NCBI RefSeq assembly: GCF_963082655.1 | Contig: NC_081552.1 | Span: 182,078,571-182,142,570 of the forward strand | From: Stomoxys calcitrans | Taxonomy: Eukaryota > Arthropoda > Insecta > Diptera > Muscidae | Direction of reading: 5' to 3' | Length of the DNA: 64,000 bases | In this document: one piece after another, positions 44,966 to 56,099 of the stretch | Layout: every line of letters starts with the position of its first letter | How positions within the stretch are numbered: the stretch's first letter is position 1 | Position numbers and translations under genes: made by a program | Notes under the pieces: model-generated | The model's input: only the letters and a program-made list of their open reading frames with translations | Database searches by the model: none | Told to the model about the DNA's origin: nothing

Positions 44966-46684
44966 GTCGTTTTTTATACCCTCTACCATAGGATTCGGGT
45001 ATACTAATTTCGTCATTTTGTTTATAACATCCCGAAATATCCGTCTAAGACTAGGGTCTTAGACGGTATACACGAATATATTCTTGATCGTCATGACATT
45101 TTAAGTGGATTTAGTCATGTCCGTTCGTCTGTTCGTCCGGCCGTCGGTCTGTCTGTCCGTGGAACGCTCGCTAACTTTCGAAGGAGTTAAGCTAGGCACT
45201 TGGGATTGTAAATGGGTCATATCGGTTTGATATAGCTCCCACATAAACTGATCTTAGATCTTAGGTTCCTGAGCCTCTAGACGGCGGAATTCTTGTTTGA
45301 TTGGGTTGAAATGTTGTATAAAATGTTTTGTTATGACTTCCAATAACTGCACTTAGTATGGTCAAAATCGGTTCATAGCTTGATATAGCTGCCATAAAAA
45401 CCGATCTCAGATCTTGACTTTTTGAGCCTCTATAGAGCGCAATTATTATCTGATTTGGCTGAAATATTGCACAAAGTCTTTTACTTGAACTTCCGACAAC
45501 AGTGTCAAGTATAGTCTAAATCGGTTCATAATCTGATATAGTTACAATTTTAGCCTATAGAGGGGGCAATTCTTATCCGATTGGGCTGAAATTGTGTACA
45601 ACGGCTTCTGCTTTGACCTTCAACATGCTGATATAGCACCCATACCGACCTCGGATTTGACATCTTGAGTTCCTGGAAATCGCAATTGTTAATCAATTTG
45701 GCTAAAATTGGCGCCTGGAAACCGCATTTGTTTTAGAATTTTGGCAGAAACTTTGGGTTACAGCGTTTTGTTACAACTTCCAACAACCGTGGCAATCACG
45801 GTCCAAATCGGTCTATAACTTGATATAGCTCTCATATGAACCGACCTCCCAATATGACAAATCTGGTCAAATTTGGATACAATTTGGCTCATTGTTTTCT
45901 GCTATGATTTCCACAAACCTATAATCGGATATATTATTAAATTTCCTATGAACATTCCATTAAGGAACAGGAGATACTTCTCTCATATCAATGAGTGCAG
46001 TCCGATTAAAGTTTAAACTCAATGATAGGAACCTTATTTTTTATACCGTGTCCGAACGGCGTGCCGCATAGCGACACCATTTGCTGGAGACGTTTTTACA
46101 TGGCATGAGAAGTTTTTACATGGATGAAAAAAAATTTTTTTTGTGCTCACGTCGGGTTTTGAACTCTGGCGTTCGGCGTCATGAGCGAACATGCAAACCT
46201 CTGCGCCACGGTGGCCTCCGATATACACCTGATGCAGGTGCCATATAAACCGATCTCTCGGGCAATTGTTGCCCGATTTGACTGAGAGTTTGGCACATAG
46301 TGTTCTGTTATGACTTCCAACATCCGTGCCAAGTTCGGTTCAAATTGGCCTATAACTTTTGGCTAACATATAAGTCGATATAACCTGCTCTAGCTCTGGA
46401 TTTGTCATCTTAAGCCCCTTGAAACAGCAATTGTTTATGAATTTGGCTACAATTTGGCGCATTGTGTTCTGTTAGGAGTTCCAACAACCGTGTCAAGTAC
46501 TGTCCAAATCGGTCTATAACCTGATATAACTCTCATATGAACCAAACTCCCGGTTTGACATTTTGAGCTCCTGGAAACCGCAATTGTTACCCTACTTGGC
46601 TGAAATTTGACACAGTATGCTGTAACGACTTCTAACAGCAATGCCAAGTTGGATCCAAATCGGTCTATAATTTGCTATAGCTGT
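44966..46684 (+). mobile_element. HINE split by a SINE
   Basis: Head TATACCCTCTACCATAGGATTCGG, core TTCTTGATCGTCATGACA, GTCC/GTTC/GTCT tract (45119-45160), monomers with TTGAGCCTCTAGACGGCGG and ATCTGATTTGGCTGAAAT. A SINE interrupts it at about 45938-46222, and more monomers follow to about 46684. The tail is missing; a second truncated HINE follows. Confidence 0.82.
45938..46222 (-). mobile_element. SINE inserted in a HINE
   Basis: Minus strand: GGAGGCCACCGTGGCGCAGAGG (A-box region), CATGTTCGCTCATGACGCCGAACG, GAGTTCAAAACCCGACG (B-box region), AATGGTGTCGCTATGCGGCAC, GATTCCTATCATTGAG-like block, ACTGCACTCATTGATATGAG and GGAATGTTCATAGG. Nearly full length. A clean target duplication was not found. 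Confidence 0.82.
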
Positions 46685-47297
46685 ACGTGCGTCTTCGTAT
46701 CCGTCCGTCTGTGGAATTCACCATAGCGCTCGAACGCATAGAGCTAGCTGCACGAAGTTTTGTACAGATACTTCTTATCGCTGTAGGTTGTTGGGGATTG
46801 CAAATGGGCTATATCGGTTCAGATTTGGATATAGCTCCCATATAGAATTGTTCTTCGGCTTGAATTTTGAGCTCCTAAAGGCTGATATTATTAGCCGATT
46901 GGGTTGAAATTTTGCATATAGTGTTCCGTTGCGAATTCCACCAATCTTGTAGACCAAGTATGGTCTTACGTTTTGACATCTGAAGCTCCTAAAAGCCGCA
47001 GTTGTTATCCGATTGAGCTGACATTTTGGAGATAGGGTTCAGTTAAGACTGAACAAATATGGTCCAAATTGGTATATAATCTGATATAGCTCCTATATAA
47101 ACCGATCTCCTGATTTGACATCTCAAGCCTCTGAAAGCCTAAATTTTTATCCGATCGAGCTGAAATTTTGTACGTAGTGTAATATTACGACTTTCAACAA
47201 TCGTGTCACGTACAGTCCAAATACCTGTGTAAACTGTGTAAACTTTTAACAGAATCCATGGTGGGGGCGGCCGAACTTAGCACGTTTTTACCTGTTA
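46685..47297 (+). mobile_element. HINE lacking its 5' end
   Basis: It begins at a CGTCTTCGTATCCGTCCGTCTGTGG remnant of the GTCY tract, has three to four monomers and ends with CCATGGTGGGGGCGGCCGAAC and AGCACGTTTTTACCTGTT. The next element's head starts within 5 bp. Confidence 0.78.
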
Positions 47298-47301
47298 CTT
47301 A

Positions 47302-48952
47302 TTATACCCACCACGGTAGGATTGTGGGTAAATTCATTTAGTCATTCCGTTTGCAACACATCAAAATATCAATTTCCAACCCTACAAAGTATATATATTT
47401 CGGATCGTCGTAAAATTCTAATCCGACTTAACGATGTCCGTGTGTCTGTCCGTCCGTCTGATGTTATCACACTAGTGCCTTCAAAAATTGAGATATTGAG
47501 CTGAAATTTAGCACAGATACGTCCAAATCGGACCATATTTGGATATAGCTGCCATATAGACCGATCTCCCGATAAAGGGTCTGAAGGCCATGAAGGCTTT
47601 ATTTATTACCCGATTCCGCTGAAATTTAAAACAGTGGAATATTCTCCCGACATCTGACCTTAATATGGTTCAGATTGGACTATATTTAGATACAGCTGTC
47701 ATAAAGACCGATCTCCCGATCTTCCTGAAGGCTATAAAGGCATTATTTATTACCCGATTTCGCAGAAATTTAAAACAGTCAGTTGTTTTAAATCTCCCGA
47801 TATCCGACCTAAATATGGTTCAGATCGGACTGTATTTAGATATAGCTGCCATATAGACCGCTCTCCCGATAAAGGGTCTGAAGACCATAAAAGCTTTATT
47901 TATTACCCGATTTCGCTGAAATTTGCAACAGTGGGTTTTTTTAAGCCTCCCGATATCTGACCTAAATATGGATTAGATCGGCCCATATATAGATATAGCT
48001 GGCATATAGACCGATCTCCCGATAAAGGATCTGTAGACCATAAAAGCTTTATTTATTACCCGATTTCCCTGAAATTGGCAACAGTGAGTTATTTTAAGCC
48101 TCCCGATATCTGACCTAAATATGGATTAGAACGGTCCATATATAGATATAGCTGCCATATAGACCGATCTCCCGATAAAGGATCTGAAGACCATAAAAGC
48201 TTTATTTATTACCCGATTTCGTTGAAATTTGCAACAGTGAGTTATTTTAAGCCTCCCGATATCTGACCTAAATATGGATTAGATCGGCCCATATATAGAT
48301 ATAGCTGCCATATAGATCGATCTCCCGATTAAGGGTCTGAAGCCCATAAATGCTTTATTTATTACCCGATTTCGCTGAAATTTAAAACAGTGGGTAATTT
48401 AAAGCTTCCCGACATCTGACCTAAATATGGATTAGATCGGCCCATATATAGATATAGCTGCCATATAGATCGATCTCCCGATTAAGGGTCTGAAGCCCAT
48501 AAATGCTTTATTTATTACCCGATATAATGCCCATAATAGCTTTATTTTTTAACCGATTTCGCTGAAATTTGAAACAGTGAATAGGTTAAGACGTTCCAAT
48601 ATCCGACCTTTGTATGGTTCTAATCGGACTTTATTTTGATATAGCTGACATATAGACCGATCTGCCGATAAGGTGACTGAAGCTTATAAAAGCTTTATTT
48701 ATTACCCGATTACGCTGAAATTTGAAACAGTCAGTTTTTCTGAGCCTCACGTTATCCGACCTTAATATGGTTGAGATCGGTTTTTAATTGGATATATCTG
48801 CCAAAAAGACCAATATTTTGTTCTAAAAAATTTAATAGTGACACATATATTAGACCACGCACTGTCCGTGCCGAATTTGGGTGCTTAAGTTATCCAGTTT
48901 TCATGCGAGGTGGTGGGTATCGGCCCGGCCGAACTTAATGTCTTTTTACTTA
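47302..48952 (+). mobile_element. Complete HINE with a very regular monomer array
   Basis: Head TATACCCACCACGGTAGG, core TTTCGGATCGTCGTAAAA, GTCCGTGTGTCTGTCCGTCC. The landmark GC(T/A)TTATTT lies at 47596, 47740, 47893, 48046, 48199, 48352 and 48505: one 144-bp step, then five exact 153-bp steps. A 34-bp partial repeat follows, then 153 bp again (48539 to 48692). Tail GAGGTGGTGGGTATCGG overlaps the hairpin CGGCCCGGCCG and ends CTTTTTACTT. Confidence 0.9.
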
Positions 48953-50360
48953 TTTATTTCTATTTTATGTCGAACATACTTAACCGTTATTTTTCTTTCT
49001 TCTATTTGTAGGTAAGTTTACATGTTTCGAATCCTTTACAAAGCAGTTAATGACTTCTAATGCTAGTAAGTCCATATTAAAAAGAATTAAAATTTGTTAT
49101 TTGTTTGTTTTTTTTTTTTTTTTGCACTATTGCGAAGAGTAGTTGTATAGCCATTTTGTGTGTAATATATGGAAATATTCATCCGAGACGCTAAAAAATA
49201 AATACTAATTGCCTTAAGTTCTATAGCCGATGTGACTGCCTCAAACGTATTTTACCTGTTAGTCTATTTCTGTGACCTGCTCTTATCTTCTATCCTATCT
49301 ACAGTGGCTGCCTCATGCTTACATGTTTGTCTATTGGAGGGACATAGAAATTATTTTCGTTTCCTTGTAGGCTTAGTTCCAGCCATCCCCATCCCTACGC
49401 ATTGAACCCTTTTTTGTCTATAATAGTTTATCAAAGCAAGGCATTTTCCCAGAAATGTGTTTCAAGTTTTAATTTTCACATTTTATTTTCTTTCTTTCGA
49501 ATTAAATTTTTAAATAAAATTCCTTGATAAATTGATTTTTAATATTTACAATTGGTTTGGCTCAATATTATGAAACTGAAGTAAGTTTGACCAAATCTTC
49601 AGGGAGATGCACGAGCTTTCTTTCATGTATTATTTAAATCCAAAACTTAAACTTACAGTAATATCTTTCTGGAGCAAAGTGCAAAACACTTTCCCTCTGT
49701 ATAGTATGGTTCAGACTCCGGCAAGCCGAAATACAGAAGGCCAATGTTGCACAAGGTTCATATCAACAACATTTGTTCTTTACATATTTACACATAAAAA
49801 AGGAAGTATTTCCAAAAAAACTCCTTTTTTCTTATTCAAAACTAAAAACAAAATTGAAAAAAGTTTATTGTAGCTGACAACAGACCATAAACTCTAACAT
49901 CATTGTACAGATAACTTTTCCTAATAAATGTCGAAGGGGAAACATTTACTATGTGCAGAGTGTATAGCAGAAAAATGAATGTGTTTTCACATTCATACAC
50001 TGCTACATACCAATTTACACAATGGATGAGTTCAAAACTATTTTTAGCCATATTGTGTTACTAGCAAAAAAACAAATGAAAAGTAGAGAAAATACAAAAA
50101 TCTAATTGCAGCAAGGATGACTATTGATGCATATGTATGCACGTACATTTGTACATATGTATGAGTAGGTTGGGACTGTTTGCTTGTTGAGTGCAATTAA
50201 AACTCAAAAAAAAAAAATCCTACTCTATGCAAAAACAACTCAAAATTCGAAAAAAAGAATTCTATAAATAATACATATATACCAATATAACTTGAAATAT
50301 AAAAGGCAAGAATGTCCAAGGGTAAAAAACAATTCAGTTTGCCAAATTTCATCGAAATCC
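48953..50360. other. Unassigned non-coding stretch
   Basis: It contains a T run near 49110 and short frames. A frame at 49607-49873 has no recognisable domain. No repeat family identified. Confidence 0.45.
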
Positions 50361-50364
50361 GATG

Positions 50365-50648
50365 GAAAATGTGCATTTTATGCCCATGAAATTCCATTCA
50401 GAAATATGGACAAACTTCTCATTGCTGTACGATTCAATTTTAAGCTCAATGATAAGCAACCTGCTTTCTATAATTGAATTCGAACTGCTTGCCGCAGTTA
50501 GACACCTTTCTGGGAAGAAGCTTTTGCATAGCACAGAACCTCACCAATGTTTCCAGCATTAGGAGAGGATAACCGATGATCACGCCAGCATTCGAAAACT
50601 CGCGTTCAGGGTCATGGCGGACATGCTAACCTATGCGTTATCTGGTTG
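50365..50648 (-). mobile_element. SINE, degenerate
   Basis: Minus strand: ACGCATAGGTTAGCATGTCCGCCATGACCCTGAACGCGAG (tRNA-like head), GGTTATCCTCTCCTAATGCTGG, GTGTCTAACTGCGGCAAGC, ATCATTGAGCTTAAAATTGAAT and a TTTCATGGGCATAAAATGC 3' end. All blocks are in order but diverged. Confidence 0.75.
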
Positions 50649-50824
50649 GGTCAACCCCTTGTTGTGAAGCGTACTGGTAGCCAAATTGGTAGTGTCTTCG
50701 GCTTGCCATGAAGTGGGTTGTGGATAAGATTCCCAACAGAGACTTTGGGGTTTCGTTACAAAAATAATACCTTTCTCGCCTTACCTAAGGTAGACCATAT
50801 TTTTAAAGTGTTTCGAAACATGCT

Positions 50825-52027
50825 TTATACTCACCACCAAAGGATGGGGGTGTATTCATTTTGTCATTCCGTTTGCAACGCATCGAAATATCCATACCAA
50901 ACTTATTCTTGATCGTCGTAAAAATCTAAGACGATCTACCCATGTTCTTCCGTCTGTCTGTCTACTGAAATCACGCTACACTCTTCAATAATAGAGATAT
51001 TGAGCTCGAAATTGGGCTTTATCGTAATATATCTTCTTATTCCCATAACAGACACATTTACAATATTATCCGATTTTGCTGAAATTTGGGATAACGAGTT
51101 GACCCCCGACATTTTTCTGCAATTTGATTTGGCCCCAATCGCACCAGATTTGGATATAGCTGTCATATAGACCGATCTCTCGATTTATGTTAATGCGCAC
51201 ATAAAAGGGGCATTTATTGTCCGATTTCGCCAAAATTTGGGATAGTGAGTTATGTAAGACCCTTCGACATTCTTCTGCAACCTGGCCCAGATCGGTCTAG
51301 ATTTGGTCATTGCTGTCACATAGACTTATCTCTCTATTTATGGTTTTGGGCCCCAAAAAAGGCGCATTAATTATATATTTTGGATCAGATCGGTCCAGTA
51401 TATAGGTCCGGTATACCTATCTCCCATAATAGACCGATAAATCGATTTAAAGTCGTGGGCCAGTAAATGGCGCATTTATTGTGCGATGTCGTCGAAATTT
51501 GGAACAGTGAATTGTGTTAGGACCTTTGAGATCTTTTTTTAATTTGGCCCAGATCAGTCCAGATTATTGTCCAATTTTGCCAAAAATTGGGACAGTGAGT
51601 TGCACTAGACCACCCGACATCCTTCTTAAATTTGGCCCAGATCGGTCCAGATTCGGATATAGCTGCTATATAGACCGATCCGCCGATTAAAGGTTTTGGG
51701 CCCATAAAAGGAGCATTTATTGTCCGATTTCGACGAAATTTGGGTCAGTGAGCTGTGTTAGGCCCTTCGACATCTTATTTTAATTTGGTTCAGATCAGTC
51801 CAGTGTTTGATATAGCTGCCATGTAGACCAATCTCTCGATTTAAGGTATTGGGCCCATAAGTGGCGCATTTATTGTCCGATGTCGCTGAAATTTGGGACA
51901 GTGAGTTGTGTTAGGTAGGGCCTTCGACAAATACACCGATCTCTCGATTTAAGGTCTTGGGCCCATAAAAGACGCATTTATTGTCCGATTTCGCCGAAAT
52001 TTTGGACAGTGAGCTGTGTTAGACCCT
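50825..52027 (+). mobile_element. HINE, CCACCAC subfamily, 3' part replaced
   Basis: Head TATACTCACCACCAAAGGATGG, core TTCTTGATCGTCGTAAAA, short TTCCGTCTGTCTGTC, then about eight monomers with TAGACCGATCTCTCGATTTA and GGCGCATTTATTGTCCGA. The array ends abruptly at LINE-alpha copy C. Confidence 0.83.
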
Positions 52028-52664
52028 TCTTGGCCCTATAATCCGCATCGTTCGGGTGCCGGACCATAACGAAGTATGGGGGAATAAAAGGGCAGATGAT
52101 GTGGCGGCGAAGGCCAGAGGACTGCCGTCAATAAACTTGGTTAACCAGAAGCCTTTCGGGTCGACGCAGTACGAGTTAAGGATGTGGGCGACGAACACTG
52201 TGGAACAGCGAAACAGTCGGTAGGACGGCGAAAATCCTATGGGGATGATCCGGATCGTGAGAGGACAAGGATTTTACTGAAAGGAAGTAAGGAGGTGGTC
52301 AGTTATGCTTTAGGTATCATAACGGGACACATAGGACTACGAGATCGGTGCGGCAAGTTATATCATGTCTAGGGCATGTGGGGAAGATGGTGAGACGTTG
52401 AAGCATTTCCTATATCATTGCTTCGTGGCTAAAATACACTGGTACTTAGAGGGGGACACAATACCTGACATAAAACAACTTAGGGGAGTGGTATGGAAAA
52501 CAACTAAGGATTTTGTAAGTAGCACGGAATTACTAACTTAAAATTTTCTTTTTCGAGGTTACTCTTTAGTTTTTAGAGCGCACAACAAGCCGATTGCTGG
52601 CTTGTTGTTGCTATAGTGGTATGGAGCAGATTAATATCTGCACCCTCTTTTCAACCTAACCTAG
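52028..52664 (+). mobile_element. LINE-alpha copy C, 3' fragment
   Basis: It starts inside RNase H (IIRIVRVPDHNEVWGNKRAD, ARGLPSINLVNQKPF), then the finger region SRACGEDGETLKHFLYHC (about 52370-52420), the CACAACAAGCCGATTGCTGG block and the tail CAACCTAACCTAGCC. 5'-truncated. Confidence 0.85.
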
Positions 52665-52689
52665 CCCCCTGTTTGTAACCATCTATCAT

Positions 52690-53110
52690 CCGTTGTCCTT
52701 CGGGTCAGGTCCTGACAACTTAGCTTATATGTCGCTAGATGCATACCCACAGATTCCAGTTTCCCTGGAATGTGTAAGGTAGTTCCTAGTCTCGCAAGCT
52801 CGTCCGTTTTACAATTCCCTGGGATATATCTGTGTCCGGCACCCAGAACAGGTGAATTTTGAACTGTTCAGCCATCTCGTTGAGAGATCTGCGACACTCG
52901 AGGGCGGTTTAATGGCTTGCCTGGCTATCTGAGAAGATATTTATGCCAATAGTCGTAATGGGTATATCATTAGCCATTCCACCATTTCCTTAATTGCAAG
53001 GATCTCTGCTTGATACACACTGCAGTGGTCGGGTAACCTTTTCGATATGACCAGCTCTAGATCTTTAGAGTACACCCAAAGCCACCTGGTCGTTTAGTTT
53101 GTCGCTATAC
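52690..53110 (-). pseudogene. LINE-beta RNase H remnant (longest copy)
   Basis: Counterpart of 37104-37440. The minus strand contains the cage of a GVYSKDLELVISKRLPDHCS-like block (about 53030-53085), a Glu block LAIKEMVEW (about 52980-53005), and a GHRYIPGNCKTDEL block (about 52800-52840), in broken frames. Confidence 0.65.
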
Positions 53111-53239
53111 GTCTAGAAGTCCAAGTAACTTCAATTACCAGGTATTTCGTAGTTCCAATCGGTTCTATCAGAAATAGTCATACAGTACTTTTTATCAAAA
53201 AGCGGGTCAGACACGATGTAGTCTACACTGCCTGAAACA

Positions 53240-54400
53240 TCGGTCAGTGTAACAAGGATAACACAGTTTCAGTAGCCGCTACATGACCAAAGAGAAAGCT
53301 CCCTTAGCTCGACAACAGTGGTCGCAGCAATTTGTCTAGCCACAATGTCCAGAGGCATTAAATGTAGCATTAAATTCAATGCATCAGATGGTGTCGTCCT
53401 CAGTGCGGCTGTGATGCACAAACAAGCCATCATTTTGATTCGGTTGACTATTGAACAGTTGGTGGACATATGAAGTGCCGTCCACCAGACAACAACACCA
53501 TATAGCATTATAGGTCTGACAACTGCAGTATATACCCAATGTATGACACGCGGTAGAAACCTTCAACTTTTGCCAATAGCTCTCTTGCAGGTGTATAGGG
53601 CAAGAGTTGCATTTCTGTTGGATTTTAGGTTCTGTTATTCTCTATCCAGAATAACCCCCAGGTATTTTGCCCTTTCAGTAAATGGAACATTCGCTTCTCC
53701 CAAGCAGACAGGTGCCACTGTAGGCAACTTATATCTCCTGCTAAAGAGAACTTCTACTGTCGTGCATCGGATTTACGTCCAGACCATTTTCGGTAGCCCA
53801 CTTCGTTGTTGCACCTAGTTCTTCTTGATGTATATCTCTTAGAGTGCTGGGAAACTTTCCCCTAACGGCAATTGCCACGCGACCACTTTTACGCCTTTTT
53901 CTTCCAGAGACAATAATTTATTCTTAATGGCTATATTCCATAGTAGAGGAGACAGTACACCTCCTTGAGGAGTTCCTCTGCTGATCTATCCTTTTAGATC
54001 CACATATCCCAAACTTTCTTACGGTAAAGTTGATGCCTAGAAACTCCAACTCCTTCATGATTGACGTCGGTTTCACATTATTGAAAGCACCTTCAATGTC
54101 AAGAAATACTACCATTGAATATTCCTTGATAGAGAGACAACCATCTATGTGGACGACTAGGTCGAGAATCGTTGTTTCAGTGGATTAGTCTTTATTATAT
54201 GCATGCTGCTGCTGCGATAGGCGATCTCCAGGGATCTTTGCCCTAAGAGATGTTTCTATCAACCTCTCAAGAGTCTTCAGTATAAAGGATGACAGACTAA
54301 TAGGACGAAAATCTTTCGCCTTCGTGTAGTAAGGTTTTCCTTCTTTCGGAATGAAAATGACCTTCGTATCCCTCCATCCCACAGATATATATATATGACA
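53240..54400 (-). pseudogene. LINE-beta reverse transcriptase remnant
   Basis: RT motifs 1-2 are in FIPKEGKPYYTKAKDFRPIS and LSSFILKTLERLIETSLRAK (54185-54382). Motif A is FLDIEGAFNNVKPTSIMKEL (about 54055-54112). In place of the catalytic VVAYTDDVAIA of the copy at 36440, the sequence near 53869-53890 joins GTGGTCGC to GTGGCAATTGCC: 13 nt covering YTDD are gone. The thumb and NQNDGLFVHHSRTEDDT-type region lies at 53269-53566. Confidence 0.82.
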
Positions 54401-54718
54401 TGCTGATACAAGCAGAGTGTATTTCCCTAAGCCAAGGAATCGGTCTATCAGATCCAGCTTTTAATTTAACCGGTGATACATCATCCTGGCGACTGAAAGG
54501 AGTCGAAACTTCTTATCGCCCAATGGATTTTCGGCTCAGACACAATTTTCCTGGTGAACTCCGACTAATGCATACCAGTGACAACCTCTTCTACCGCCAC
54601 GTTGTCCGTTGGAGAATTTACCGGGAAATGTGTATAAACGAGTAGTGCTAGTGTTTCCTCACTAGACATTTTCCATACATTCTCAGACTTCTGAATATAT
54701 CCCACCGTAATAGGTCTC

Positions 54719-55018
54719 TGGAGGCCACCGTAGCGCAGAGCTTAGCATGTCCGCCAATGACTCTGAACGCCTGGCGAGACCATCAGAATATTTTCAGGGG
54801 TGGTTTTCCCCTCCTAATGCTGGTAACATTTGTGAGTTAATATACCATATAAAACTTCTCTCCAAAGAGGTGTGACATTGCGGCACGCCCTTCGGACTCG
54901 TCTAAAAAAGGAGGCCCCTTATCATTGAGCTTAAACTTGAATCGGACTGCACTCATTGATATGTGAGAAGTTTGCCCCTGTTCCTTAGGGAAATGTTCAT
55001 TGGCAAAATTTGCAATTT
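54719..55018 (+). mobile_element. Intact SINE with perfect 12-bp target duplication
   Basis: A 300-bp element flanked by GTAATAGGTCTC at 54707-54718 and 55019-55030. It has a tRNA-like head (GAGGCCACCGTAGCGCAGAG, CTTAGCATGTCCGCC), though the B box is damaged (GAACGCCTGGCGAG lacks the GGTTCGA of other copies). The body blocks GGTTTTCCCCTCCTAATGC, AAGAGGTGTGACATTGCGG, AGGAGGCCCCTTATCATTG, TCGGACTGCACTCATTG and ATGTTCATTGGCAAAATTTG follow. It interrupts the linker of LINE-beta, which reads through when the SINE and one repeat copy are removed. Confidence 0.93.
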
Positions 55019-55030
55019 GTAATAGGTCTC

Positions 55031-55266
55031 GAGGACACAATCTTCCTAAGTCTAGAGGCCTCAGATGTATCCTCCACGGAGCTACAGAATTCCACCCAGG
55101 ATTTGTACTGAGTCTTTCTCAGCTCAACCTTATATTTTCTTAGCTCAGCCGTATAGATGTCCCAATCGTATGGTGCTCTTGTGGCTTTCGCTCTGTTAAA
55201 GAGTTTTCGGAGTCCTTCCTTCGACCAACCAGCTCTGGGGTCCACCATGGCGGTCGCTATTTCCAC
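55031..55266 (-). pseudogene. LINE-beta endonuclease-RT linker
   Basis: The frame 55266-54997 encodes DPRAGWSKEGLRKLFNRAKA and TRAPYDWDIYTAELRKYKVE, then LRKTQYKSWVEFCSSVEDTS, the typical segment between endonuclease and RT in this LINE group. The frame ends at the SINE insertion. Confidence 0.82.
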
Positions 55267-55283
55267 CTTGGCTTGCCACTAGG

Positions 55284-56071
55284 TCATGCTGATAAAAGCG
55301 AGTCATTCAGGGCCTTCGTGATCCGCTTGTCCACTAGGTCTTTATCCTCCGTGGTTTCCACTTCCTTTTTTAGTCTTGAAGGGATAGACGTGCAGAATTT
55401 GTGCTGAAATTTATCCCAATTCGCCTTTCTTCTGTTTAGCAGAGGGACCACTACTTCAGTATTTTCTCCAAGGTAAAAAATAATATAACGATGATCAGAG
55501 AAGCTGTAGTCATCCATCACTTCCCAGTCGCATATTCTTTCGCTCATATCTTCCGATACGAAGGTAGTATCTAGTACCTCCTGTCTGTTCCTAGTAATAA
55601 ATGTCGGTTTATCCCCCTTATTACAAATATGTTCGATAAGCAGCTCACCTCTTTTGTAGAGATCCGAACTTCCCCATATCTGGTGATGTGCATTGGCATC
55701 ACTTTCTACAATGCGGCTCTTCTTCCCTATAGAAGCGGCTTCAACCAGCAACTTAAGATTTGAAGGCGTCATCTCTGAATCGTGTACCATATAAAGGGAA
55801 GCCAGCCAGATAATAAAGGGAAGCCAGTGCATAGCGATGAAGGAAGATAAACATTTAGACTACTCTTTGCAGGAATATAGGTTCAGTGTCTCCCATTCCA
55901 CGTGCCCTTGAGTAGTCTAAATCCCGGAATTCTTAGTCCACGAACCATTTCTCCACACACCCATGGTTCGTGGATAAGAACTACGTCAAATCCCCCTGCC
56001 ATCAAGATTACCATCAGTGCCGCCGAAGCGCCCTTACAATGGTGGAAATTTATCTGTAGAAACCAGATCAT
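55284..56071 (-). pseudogene. LINE-beta APE-type endonuclease remnant
   Basis: N-terminal part (56071-55883): FLQINFHHCKGASAALMVIL and DVVLIHEPWVCGE, with the Gln-Ile-Asn and Glu-Pro-Trp motifs of the AP-endonuclease-like fold. C-terminal part (55832-55284): ESDANAHHQIWGSSDLYKRG (usually GDxNAHH), TFITRNRQEVLDTTFVSEDM and FSDHRYIIFYLGE with the catalytic SDH. A frameshift or insertion near 55835-55880 (including a repeated AAAGGGAAGCCAG) separates them. Confidence 0.87.
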
Positions 56072-56099
56072 AGCCAGAATTCAGAACTTCCACAACTGT

